A stretch of DNA of 64,000 nucleotides from Streptomyces sp. NBC_00259 (GTDB lineage: Bacteria > Actinomycetota > Actinomycetes > Streptomycetales > Streptomycetaceae), in assembly GCF_036181745.1 (NCBI RefSeq), contig NZ_CP108080.1, positions 3,286,001-3,350,000 of the forward strand, in the 5' to 3' direction. A program made the position numbers and the translations under genes. Of the stretch, positions 35,352 through 42,629 are shown one piece after another; the stretch's first letter is position 1, and the number at the start of each line of letters is the position of its first letter. Under the pieces are notes generated by a model, which was not told the origin of the DNA, did no database searches, and saw only the letters and a list, made by a program, of their open reading frames with translations.

Positions 35352-35926
35352 CCACGATCCCCTTACCTACACGTTGCGGCGGACTATATAACACAGAGTC
35401 ATTGATCGTTTGCGCACCCGGGACCCTCGTCCCCCGTGTGCGTCGAGACGCCGTCGGCCATGCGGGGGCGGCCCCGCAGGTGGTCCGCTGACAGGCGACG
35501 GGCGGGGGGTGCGGGGGGCGGGGATGCGCAGCCGGCGAGAGACCGTACTGCGGCGGCTCACGGACGAGGGCTGCAGCCTCGTCGAGGACGTCCGACCCGG
35601 CACGGCACGCGGGCGAGGCGCCTGGCGGGCCGAGAGCGGCGCCCACGAAGCTTCGACCCCGGGCAGCACACGGACACCATGATCATTCACCACGGCCACG
35701 GACCGGCGCCGCCCTGCTCAGCAGGTCCGTCGCTCCGGCCAAGATCACCCACACTCTCGCCGCCCGAGCCGGTCCGCTCGTATCCCCGTCTACGGATCAT
35801 GCACCACCCGCTACACTGACCGCGGCGGCTGATCCCTCACCGGCTGCCACCACAACCTGTCGCAAGCAGGTCCGCAACAGTCCGCCCACCTCGGCAGACC
35901 TTCGGGCACGCTTTCGACGGTTCCCC
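35352..35926. other. 575-base gap between the FxSxx cassette and tRNA-Arg
   Basis: Near the fxsA start it contains an AT-rich stretch (TTATATAG on the minus strand, around 35385) that probably holds the cassette promoter. The rest has small open frames (for example 35521-35682, plus) without a ribosome site or recognisable motif. I see nothing else convincing; the tRNA promoter should lie in the last 60 bases. Confidence 0.5.
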
Positions 35927-35999
35927 GCCTTCGTAGCTCAGGGGATAGAGCACCGCTCTCCTAAAGCGGGTGTCGCAGGTTCGAATCCTGCCGGGGGCA
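35927..35999 (+). tRNA. tRNA-Arg (anticodon CCU)
   Basis: A 73-base cloverleaf: acceptor GCCTTCG pairs with CGGGGGC (two G-U pairs), D arm GCTC/GAGC, anticodon stem CCGCT/AGCGG with loop CTCCTAA (anticodon CCT at 35960-35962), T arm GCAGG-TTCGAAT-CCTGC, discriminator A, CCA not encoded. It decodes the rare AGG codon. From the anticodon loop onward it doubles as an attachment site; the gene is intact after integration. Confidence 0.95.
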
Positions 36000-36000
36000 C
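35958..36000 (+). repeat. Left attachment site (attL) within tRNA-Arg
   Basis: A 43-bp segment from the anticodon loop to one base past the discriminator, repeated exactly at 39327-39369. Tyrosine-recombinase elements in actinobacteria typically use this part of tRNA genes. Confidence 0.88.
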
Positions 36001-36019
36001 AACGCATTTACGCCGCTGA

Positions 36020-36039
36020 CCTGGGGTTTCTTCCCCAGG
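36020..36039 (+). terminator. Short hairpin after tRNA-Arg
   Basis: CCTGGGG-TTTCTT-CCCCAGG, 20 bases after the tRNA end. It probably terminates the tRNA transcript inside the element. Confidence 0.6.
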
Positions 36040-36156
36040 CAGGCGCTCTATTCGGCCTCGGACTCCCCGTCCGGGGCCGTTTGCGTGAGCGACGGGTACT
36101 GCTCGGCCTGTAGCGGGTCTGTATGCGCAGGTCTGGACGTCGGGCCCCTTTCCGGT

Positions 36157-37497
36157 TCAGGCCAGACCGAACTTCTCAGCGTGCACCTGTCGCGCAGGGA
36201 CCCGCAGGTCGCGTAGGCCGGCGAGCACGGCCCTGGTCATGGCGGGCGGGCCGCAGACGTACACGTCGCGTTCGGTGATGTCGGGGACCAGCTGGTGCAG
36301 GCTGCCCGGGCCGAACGGCGGGGTGCCGCCCTCGCCGGTTCTGCCGGTGAGCAGGTGCAGCCGTCCGCCCCGTAGCGCGACCAGGTGGCGCACCTCGTTC
36401 AGCAGCACGGCGTCGGCCTCGCTGCGCACCCGGTACAGCACGACGACGTCGCCGGGCGCCGCCTCCTCCAGCATGGCCCGCACGGGCGTGATCCCCACAC
36501 CCCCGGCGATCAACAGGGTGCCGGGCCGGGTCCGGTGCAGCGAGGTGAACGCCCCGTACGGTCCCTCGACGAAGGCGCGGCTGCCGACCGGTACGTTCCG
36601 CAGGCCGGCACTGGTGCTGCCCGCCGCCTTCACCGTGAGGCGCAGCCCTTGTCCGCCCGGCGCCGCCGACAGGGAGAAGGGGTTGGCCAGCCACCAGTGG
36701 TTGTGCCCGGGGAACCGCCAGATGCAGAACTGCCCCGCCCTGGCCGGGAGTTTGTCGAGGTGTCGGCCGGTGACGTATACGGAGACCACATTGTCCGACT
36801 CCGGTACCACGGCCGCGACGCGGAACCGGTGGTAGGCGTTGCGCCACAGCGGCACGGCGACACGCCCGGTCAGCAGGGCGCCGAAGGCGAACAGCCACAG
36901 AATCCACCAGTAGGCCGTGGCGAACGCGGAGGACGTGAACGTCGTGGTCTCCTGCAGCTGGTGGACGAACGACAGGCCCAGAGCCACGTAGAGCAGCAGG
37001 TGCAGACCGTGCCAGACCTCGTACCGCAGTCGCCGCCGCAGGGGCCGGGTGGAGATCACGGCGATCACGACGATGACGGTCGCGGCGAGCATGCCCAGCA
37101 GGGAGGCCGGCACCCCGCTCAGTGCGACGAACGTCTTCCCCATGGACGCGTCGTCGAGGTTCGCATAGCCGAGCACCACCAGCGTGGCGTGGGTGAGGAC
37201 GGTCCACAGCAGCAAGAAACCGACCCAGCGGTGCCACACCGTGAGCCGGTCCATCCCGATGCGGCGGTCCAGCCAGGGCAGCCGGGCGACCAGCAGCAGT
37301 TGGAACAGCATCAGCAGGGCTGCGTGCAGTCCGAAGAACTTGGCGACCGTGAGCACCCCGTTCTTGCCTGAACCCGCGCTGAGGAACAGCGCCTCGACGG
37401 TCACCGCGTTGACGATGACGAAAGTCCACATCGCCCAGCGCGCCGCGTCCACCGGAAGCACGGTGCCTCTGCGCACCGTGTTACTCGCCACCGCCAT
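36157..37497 (-). CDS. Ferric reductase-like transmembrane flavoprotein
   Basis: 446 residues, ATG with GAGGAA upstream. Six or so membrane helices (25-215) carry histidines for heme b (FFGLHAALLM, VWHRWVGFLLLWTVLTHATL, VWHGLHLLLYVALGLSFVHQ), followed by a ferredoxin-reductase module (225-446): FAD site ANPFSLSAAPGG, flavin/NAD loops LIAGGVGITPVRAMLEEA and YVCGPPAMTRAVLAG, and an aromatic-poor end EKFGLA. It should move electrons from NAD(P)H across the membrane to a ferric chelate or other acceptor. It is the only complete metabolic gene in the tRNA-bounded element. Confidence 0.82.
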   Translation of the reverse strand: MAVASNTVRRGTVLPVDAARWAMWTFVIVNAVTVEALFLSAGSGKNGVLTVAKFFGLHAALLMLFQLLLVARLPWLDRRIGMDRLTVWHRWVGFLLLWTVLTHATLVVLGYANLDDASMGKTFVALSGVPASLLGMLAATVIVVIAVISTRPLRRRLRYEVWHGLHLLLYVALGLSFVHQLQETTTFTSSAFATAYWWILWLFAFGALLTGRVAVPLWRNAYHRFRVAAVVPESDNVVSVYVTGRHLDKLPARAGQFCIWRFPGHNHWWLANPFSLSAAPGGQGLRLTVKAAGSTSAGLRNVPVGSRAFVEGPYGAFTSLHRTRPGTLLIAGGVGITPVRAMLEEAAPGDVVVLYRVRSEADAVLLNEVRHLVALRGGRLHLLTGRTGEGGTPPFGPGSLHQLVPDITERDVYVCGPPAMTRAVLAGLRDLRVPARQVHAEKFGLA

Positions 37498-37746
37498 GCT
37501 TTCCTCACATCCCCCGTGGCCGCTGCACTCGCGGCCGCATGCACTAACCTGATGAAGATCGAGTAATTCGTCCGGATACGCACGCCGATCGGATAAGCAT
37601 ACGGAGCGTGAGCCCGATCCGTTCACGCCAGAACCGTCGAATCCAACCGCTGTTCGGCGTTCGGTGCGTCCTGCGGCTCAGGGTTCCGCAATGGTTTACG
37701 TCGCCGGGTGGTGCAGCGCTCACCGGTGTGGCCAGCGCCGCGAACA

Positions 37747-38480
37747 TCAGCTCGGCCGCGGTGTCAATCCGCTCGCAGCGTGGAGAGTTCCCACGCTGCT
37801 TCTTGCAAGACCTGCCCAGTACTGCCGTTCGAGCTCCACCGGGCTGAGGAACCCACACACGCTGTGCATCCGACGAGTGCCGTAGAAGTCCGCGATCCAC
37901 GTGCCGGTCCTGATGCGCGCCTCGGCCCAGGTGCGGAAGTGCTGCCGGTGGACGTACTCCACTTCAGCACACTGTTGAATGCCTCTGAGACGGCGTTGTC
38001 GGAACACGACCCCACCCGCCCCATGGATTGCCACACGCCCCACCGGCGGCACGCGTCACCGAACCGCTTCGAGACGTACTCACTGCCGCGGTCCGAGTGG
38101 AAGATCACTCCGGAGACGTCGCCGGCGCAGGCCGCGGCCATGTTCAGCGCCGCGACCACCAGTTCTGCGTCGTGGTGGACGCCCATGGCGAACCCCAGCA
38201 GCCGGCGGGAGTACAGGTCGATGACGGTGGCCAGGTACAGCTTGCCTTCATCGGTGCCGAACTCGGTCATGTCCCCGGCCCAAACGGTGTCCGGGGCGGG
38301 CGCCCTGAGGTCGCGCCGCAGCCAGTCCGGGCGGCGCGCCGGCTGCCGGGTCTGGCCAGGCCGGGCCGGGCTCGCGGCGCACCGTGCGCGCCGCGAGCCC
38401 GAGCCCGGCCATGAGCCTGGCCACGGTGCTGCCCGACACCCGCCAGCCGGCGCGCATCAGCTCGTCGTGGGCTCGCTGGT
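37747..38480 (-). pseudogene. IS3-family transposase OrfB, truncated and frameshifted
   Basis: Three reading frames must be joined to rebuild OrfB. The HTH_21 part (SDQRAHDELMRAGWRVSGST, ending about 38390) is in one frame; the rve integrase core (YLATVIDLYSRRLLGF, FHSDRGSEYVSKRFGD, SDNAVSEAFNSVLK) in a second; and the C terminus (WIADFYGTRRMHSVCGFLSP) in a third, shifting near 37985. The Asp-Asp-Glu residues are still recognisable. The 5' end is missing upstream of about 38480, OrfA is absent and I could not find terminal inverted repeats. A dead remnant. Confidence 0.85.
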
Positions 38481-38596
38481 CGGATGCTGGCGACGGGGAG
38501 GGGGGCGTGAGCGAGAGCAGCGTGCCGGACGGGTGGCAGACAGTACGCTGAATCCAGCGGGATCGGGCCCGCAGCACAGTGTCCGGGAGGCGCTTC

Positions 38597-39163
38597 ATGA
38601 CGGCCGAGATGGTGGCCCCGGCGTGGATGCATGAGCAGATCACGGCGGAGGAGTACGAGTCCTGGTCCGAGGAGCAGTGCGCCGGTATCGAGATCGTGGA
38701 CGGGATGGTCGTCGTGAGTCCGAGTGCGTCCAAGCGGCACAACCGGCTGGCCCGGATTCTGGCGAACGCCCTGGATGCCGCCGCGGGCCCGGAGTGGAAC
38801 GCCGACACGGACTTCGACGTCCGGCTTCAGGACGTCCCGCTCACCAATCGCCGCCCGGACGTCGTCGTGTACCACGCAGACACGATCGATATCACCCCTA
38901 CCCGCCCTGAGCACGTGCTGCTGGTCGCGGAGGTGGTGTCGCCAGGCTCGGAGACCACCGACCGGATCGTGAAGGTCGACCAGTACGCCAAGGCAGGCAT
39001 CGGCTTCTACTGGCGGATCGAGCAGGCCGCGACAGGCGTTCCTCTCGTGTACACCTACGTTCTCGACCCCGCGACGAAGACCTACCGGGACGGAGACATG
39101 TTCACAGGCGTCCTCAAGGTAGCGGCCCCCTTCGCGGTGGAGATCGACCTAGGCCAGGTCTGA
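38597..39163 (+). CDS. Uma2-family (DUF820) endonuclease-like protein
   Basis: 188 residues; ATG with GGGAGG 7 bases upstream, preferred over the GTG six codons earlier. The PD-(D/E)xK-like core is visible: EIVDGMVVVSPSASKRH, RRPDVVVYHAD (Asp), LLVAEVVSPGSETTDRIVKV (Glu then Lys), YAKAGIGFYWRIE. The family is abundant in cyanobacteria and Streptomyces; a nuclease fold is accepted but a biological role is not established. It lies at the right end of the tRNA-bounded element, 163 bases from the attachment repeat. Confidence 0.85.
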   Translation: MTAEMVAPAWMHEQITAEEYESWSEEQCAGIEIVDGMVVVSPSASKRHNRLARILANALDAAAGPEWNADTDFDVRLQDVPLTNRRPDVVVYHADTIDITPTRPEHVLLVAEVVSPGSETTDRIVKVDQYAKAGIGFYWRIEQAATGVPLVYTYVLDPATKTYRDGDMFTGVLKVAAPFAVEIDLGQV

Positions 39164-39326
39164 CCCACGCGCTGCTCAGCAGCTGTCAGCGCGTGAGCGA
39201 TGCGTGAGCGGACGGCCCGATACCGGGCGGTATGAGCCGGATCAAGTGGCTCGCCGTGCGGTTCGGACCAGGGGAACCAGCACCGCGCGGCAGCGCCAGG
39301 CACCCCCCGGCAAGGATTCGATCCCA

Positions 39327-39369
39327 CTCCTAAAGCGGGTGTCGCAGGTTCGAATCCTGCCGGGGGCAC
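39327..39369 (+). repeat. Right attachment site (attR), tRNA-Arg 3' fragment
   Basis: Exact 43-bp copy of 35958-36000. Unlike the intact tRNA it is followed by CA, so CCA follows the discriminator here, suggesting this is the original chromosomal 3' end displaced by integration. It cannot form a tRNA. Confidence 0.88.
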
Positions 39370-39835
39370 CACAACTCCGCAGGTCAGCATACTGAAGGCC
39401 TTCCAGGAAACCTCTCTGGAAGGCCTTCAGGCATGCAATGGGAACACCCTGGGAACACGGAACTGGGCATTGCGCATTTCGCATATCTTTGCGCTCCCTG
39501 GACCGGCTCATTTCAGTGACGGCGCTCACCGTTCACCGTGTCATTCCGCCCCGATGAGAATGTGGCGGTGTCGGTGCAGTCGGACATCCCTTCCGTGGCC
39601 ATCACCACGACGAAATCCACGGCCGACGCCGTGCGCGTTTTTGTGACAGGGCCGACTGAGGGCGTCGCCGAGCCCGGCCTCACCCTCGAACCGCCATGAC
39701 GTCGGCCCGAGGCGAAAGCCTCAGCACCGGGTCGAATGATCTTGCAATCCTCGGCTTGGCGACTCATCTGGCGACAGGACCGCCGCCGATCTGATCCTGG
39801 CCGCCCGACGTTCCTGGCGACAGTCGAGGGTCGGC
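39370..39835. other. 466-base gap right of attR
   Basis: Holds a strong terminator (listed), a short direct repeat GGGAACAC twice (39440-39458), an AT-richer stretch, a 53-codon plus-strand open frame (39538-39699, GTG start, begins SFRPDENVAVSV) with coding-like third positions but no ribosome site, and a 130-base remainder in which I see nothing. The short frame may be a gene fragment. Confidence 0.45.
39392..39430 (+). terminator. Terminator, probably the original tRNA-Arg terminator
   Basis: Perfect 15-bp stem (39392-39406 with 39416-39430) and 9-base loop, 23 bases after attR. The spacing suits a tRNA terminator that was separated from its gene by the insertion. Confidence 0.75.
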
Positions 39836-40945
39836 TCAATCGCCGGACGTCTGCCCCCGGCCCGGCACCTGAGGCGCCCTCGCGGCCTCGGCCTCGGCCT
39901 TCGCGTCGCTCACTACGGCGGCAGCCTGCTTCGCGACCTCATCAGCAGCCGCGGCGGCATCGAACGAAAGCGACGAGCCCGCCTCGAGCTCCGCAGCCCC
40001 GCCTTCGTCCGACGCATCGTCGGCGTCGGCAGTGGTGGTTCCCTCCGGTTGTGCAGATGCGCGAAGACCCATCGTTGATTGATCGCCGAATGCGCTGGTG
40101 ACGGCGCGAACTGCCTCGGTCAGCTCCCCCGGGATCACCCAGAACGTGTTGTTGTCGCTCTTCGCCAGGTGCGGGAGCGTCTCGAGGTACTTGTAGGCCA
40201 GGATCTTCGGGTCGGCATTGTTGCGATGGACGGCCTGGAAGACGAGCTCCACCGCCTTCGCCTCGCCGTCCGCCCGCAAGATCATTGCTTGCTGCGTGCC
40301 CTGCGCTTCCAGGATGTCCTTCTGTTTCGTGCCCTCCGCAGTAAGGATCTTCGCTTGCCGCTCCCCCTCGGCGTGCAGGATGGCGGCGCGCTTGTCACGC
40401 TCGGCCCGCATCTGCTTCTCCATGGCCTCTTTGATGGTGTGCGGTGGATCGATGGCCTTGATCTCGACGCGGTTGACCCGGATACCCCACTTGCCGGTGG
40501 CGTCGTCGAGGACGGTGCGCAGCCGGGCGTTGATCTCCTCACGTGAGGTGAGCGTCCCCTCCAGGTCCATGGAGCCGATGACGTTCCGCAGCGTGGTCAC
40601 AGTGAGCTGATCGATCGCCTGCAGGAAATCGGCGACCTCGTAGGCCGCTGCCCGCGGGTCAGTGATCTGGTAGTAGAGCACCGTATCGATGTTCACCACG
40701 AGGTTGTCCTCAGTGATCACCGGCTTGGGGTCGGACGAATACACCTGCTCGCGCACGTCGAGTTTCGTGTTGACACGGTCCGCCACCGGCACGACGAAGT
40801 TCAGGCCGGGCTGCAACGTCCGCCGATACCGGCCGAACCGCTCGATGTTGTAGCGGCGCGCCTGCGGGACGATCCGCACCGTGGAGGCCACGAGGAAGAC
40901 AACAACAATCGCCGCCACAAGAATCGGGATGACCACCGGATCCAC
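39836..40945 (-). CDS. SPFH/Band 7 membrane scaffold protein (stomatin/QmcA-like)
   Basis: 369 residues, GTG start with GGAGGAA. An N-terminal membrane anchor (5-24) precedes the SPFH domain (25-190: VRIVPQARRYNIERFGRYRR, TEDNLVVNIDTVLYYQI, WGIRVNRVEIKAIDPP), then a long Glu/Lys/Arg/Ala coiled coil (190-260) for oligomerisation, and an acidic Ala-rich tail. Such proteins form ring-like membrane microdomain scaffolds and often hold proteases such as FtsH. The preceding NfeD gene is the usual partner; 29 bases separate them. Confidence 0.88.
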   Translation of the reverse strand: MDPVVIPILVAAIVVVFLVASTVRIVPQARRYNIERFGRYRRTLQPGLNFVVPVADRVNTKLDVREQVYSSDPKPVITEDNLVVNIDTVLYYQITDPRAAAYEVADFLQAIDQLTVTTLRNVIGSMDLEGTLTSREEINARLRTVLDDATGKWGIRVNRVEIKAIDPPHTIKEAMEKQMRAERDKRAAILHAEGERQAKILTAEGTKQKDILEAQGTQQAMILRADGEAKAVELVFQAVHRNNADPKILAYKYLETLPHLAKSDNNTFWVIPGELTEAVRAVTSAFGDQSTMGLRASAQPEGTTTADADDASDEGGAAELEAGSSLSFDAAAAADEVAKQAAAVVSDAKAEAEAARAPQVPGRGQTSGD

Positions 40946-40974
40946 ACTTCCTCCGTTGAGATGTGTTCAGCCGT

Positions 40975-41412
40975 TCATGGCAGGAGTTCGCGGGGGTAGA
41001 CGACAGCTGTAGCGCCTTCGATCTCCATGACATCCACCAGCGCGCCCACCGGGATGACCTGGCTTTCGTCGAGGGCACGGGCGGACCATTCCTCGCCGGA
41101 TACTTTGATCAGACCGCGGGTCGCGGTGACCTCCCGCATGACCTCGGCCCGCCTGCCGATCAGCGCATCGCTGCCCTCACGCGTGAGTGGTGCCTGTGCC
41201 ATATGCCGCAGCGCGACAGGACGGACGATGACGAGTCCCGCTGCCGCTGCCACTCCGAGCGCCACGAGCTGGCCGAAAAGGCCGATGCCCACTCCAGCGA
41301 CTACAGCCGCAACCAATGCAGCCCCCGCCAGCAACCCGAGAACCAGCGTCAAGGTGAAGAACTCCGCGACACCAAGCGCCGCGGCGGCGAACAGCCATAC
41401 GAACCACGGCAT
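40975..41412 (-). CDS. NfeD-like membrane protein
   Basis: 145 residues, ATG with GGGAGG. Three to four membrane helices (2-75; WLFAAAALGVAEFFTLTLVL, AALVAAVVAGVGIGLFGQLV) are followed by a C-terminal OB-fold (85-142; LIGRRAEVMREV, GLIKVSGEEWSARALDES, ALVDVMEIEG), the NfeD1b arrangement. It pairs with SPFH proteins in membrane quality control. First gene of the two-gene operon. Confidence 0.88.
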   Translation of the reverse strand: MPWFVWLFAAAALGVAEFFTLTLVLGLLAGAALVAAVVAGVGIGLFGQLVALGVAAAAGLVIVRPVALRHMAQAPLTREGSDALIGRRAEVMREVTATRGLIKVSGEEWSARALDESQVIPVGALVDVMEIEGATAVVYPRELLP

Positions 41413-41867
41413 CGAATCAGCCTCCCTCAGGGGACTTATCCACCAACCTACCCCCCGGCACCGGGACAGATGCAGACTTGTCCCGCCTTGTTCAATGGAG
41501 CGCATCCCATCGGACGAGACGCGGAATCTGCTGGAACCCGCTTGGTCTGCGATCAGGACGCCTGGACGGCGACAAGGAGGTCCGACCGCGATGCCGGTGC
41601 TGATCGGCGCCCTCCGCCTGACGGCCGCCTGCTTGTCGTCCCGGCCGGCCGTCCGGTGCACCGGCCCAGCCGTCGGCTGAGTACAGAGCCCTCGACGGTG
41701 GGTCGGGCTGGATCAGCGAGCCCGGCAAGACCCACCGGACACCCCCTAAGCCTTCCAAGAGAGCGACCTCTCAAATGCACTGCAGTGGTCATGGAGTCAG
41801 CACTGTCGCAGCCGGGGTGGGCATCGCCTCAGGGCTTCACAACTCAAGCAGGGGTGCGGGCTCTTGT
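41413..41867. other. 455-base gap, nfeD / toxin-immunity islet
   Basis: No gene supported. Open frames on both strands lack ribosome sites and conserved motifs. The nfeD promoter must lie near 41413-41470. The remaining sequence is less GC-skewed at third positions than coding DNA and probably non-functional. Confidence 0.5.
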
Positions 41868-41911
41868 CGGACGGCACCCGTCCCCGGTCTTCTCGGGAGG
41901 GGTGCCGTCCG
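41868..41911 (-). terminator. Terminator of the toxin-immunity operon
   Basis: A 12-bp perfect outer stem, CGGACGGCACCC with GGGTGCCGTCCG, prolonged inward with one mismatch. It starts 21 bases beyond the immunity-candidate stop codon. Confidence 0.75.
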
Positions 41912-41931
41912 GGTGCCTGCCGGGCGGGCGC

Positions 41932-42615
41932 TCAGCTGACGAGGTACTTGACCGCGTCGACCACGTGTGGGCCGTGGCCGAAGGCCGCGGCCAGATGCTC
42001 GAGTCGCTCGTACGCCGCCGGGGTCAGTGGTGTGCCGAAACTGTTGACAGCACAGAGCAGGAACCGGAAGGCCAGTTCGGCGCAGACAACTTCTGCGCAC
42101 CGCATCAGCGCGTGACGGGTGGCCGCTGACCGGGTGTCCTTGTCTCCGCCCTGGTCGAGCAGCCCGACCATGGCGACCACCTCCGCCGTCCGCCGGCGAT
42201 GCTCGACCGCCGCCGGCGAGGCCCCGTCGGGCACGCACACGGGATACGTCGTGCAGGCGTCCTCCGAAGCGCCGCGTGCTCTCGCGATCGGCACGATCAG
42301 CGACAGCAGGCGGTCCACGGACGCGCGCTCCTTGCCGCCGATCTCAGGCTGGCCATCCATCGGTGTGCCCGTGGCCCGCCAGAGAACGCTCAGCTCCTCG
42401 CCGGTGAGGTCCGCATCCCGCAGCCGCAGTACGTCCTCGATGAGGAGCAGGACGCGGCCGGGTTCGAGATCCGGGTTCCGGCCACCTAGGTAGGCCAGGG
42501 CGTGATCCAGTGCCGTGTCGGCGTAGAGGATCCAGTCGCCGTGGAAGGACGTGCCGAGCTCGGTCACGCCGAAGTCGAAGGTCATGTCCTCGTGCTGTGC
42601 TGCGGGGTCGTGCAT
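41932..42615 (-). CDS. Putative immunity protein of the RNase A-like toxin
   Basis: 227 residues, ATG preceded by AGGGGAG, beginning 14 bases after the toxin stop codon. It is soluble, acidic and mostly helical, with segments TSFHGDWILYADTALDHAL, RVLLLIEDVLRLRDADLTGE and HALMRCAEVVCAELAFRFLL. No signal peptide. I do not recognise the family. The toxin-then-immunity order, the codirectional tight spacing and cytoplasmic location are what is expected of an immunity protein that binds the C-terminal toxin domain. This is inference from position. Confidence 0.6.
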   Translation of the reverse strand: MHDPAAQHEDMTFDFGVTELGTSFHGDWILYADTALDHALAYLGGRNPDLEPGRVLLLIEDVLRLRDADLTGEELSVLWRATGTPMDGQPEIGGKERASVDRLLSLIVPIARARGASEDACTTYPVCVPDGASPAAVEHRRRTAEVVAMVGLLDQGGDKDTRSAATRHALMRCAEVVCAELAFRFLLCAVNSFGTPLTPAAYERLEHLAAAFGHGPHVVDAVKYLVS

Positions 42616-42629
42616 GGTTCTGCTCCCCT

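Larger units (their letters stand above)
36001..39369. mobile_element. 3.4-kb integrated element in tRNA-Arg, no integrase
   Basis: Bounded by the tRNA and by an exact 43-bp copy of the tRNA 3' half. Contents are a ferric-reductase-like flavoprotein, a broken IS3-family transposase and a Uma2 protein, with no integrase, excisionase or replication gene. It looks like the residue of a larger integrative element after deletion, or a cargo islet moved by an integrase supplied elsewhere. Gene spacing is looser and the sequence slightly less GC-rich than the surroundings. Confidence 0.75.

Noticed and set aside
35410..35682. 90-codon plus-strand frame between the FxSxx cassette and the tRNA
   Set aside because: No ribosome site, strongly Arg/Gly-biased composition typical of frames opposite GC-rich DNA, and no recognisable motif.
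37498..37746. Left inverted repeat of the IS3 remnant
   Set aside because: No matching inverted repeat was found at either end of the transposase fragment, so element ends cannot be drawn.
41580..41760. Small frames between nfeD and the toxin islet
   Set aside because: No start with a ribosome site and no conserved segment; composition fits non-coding DNA.
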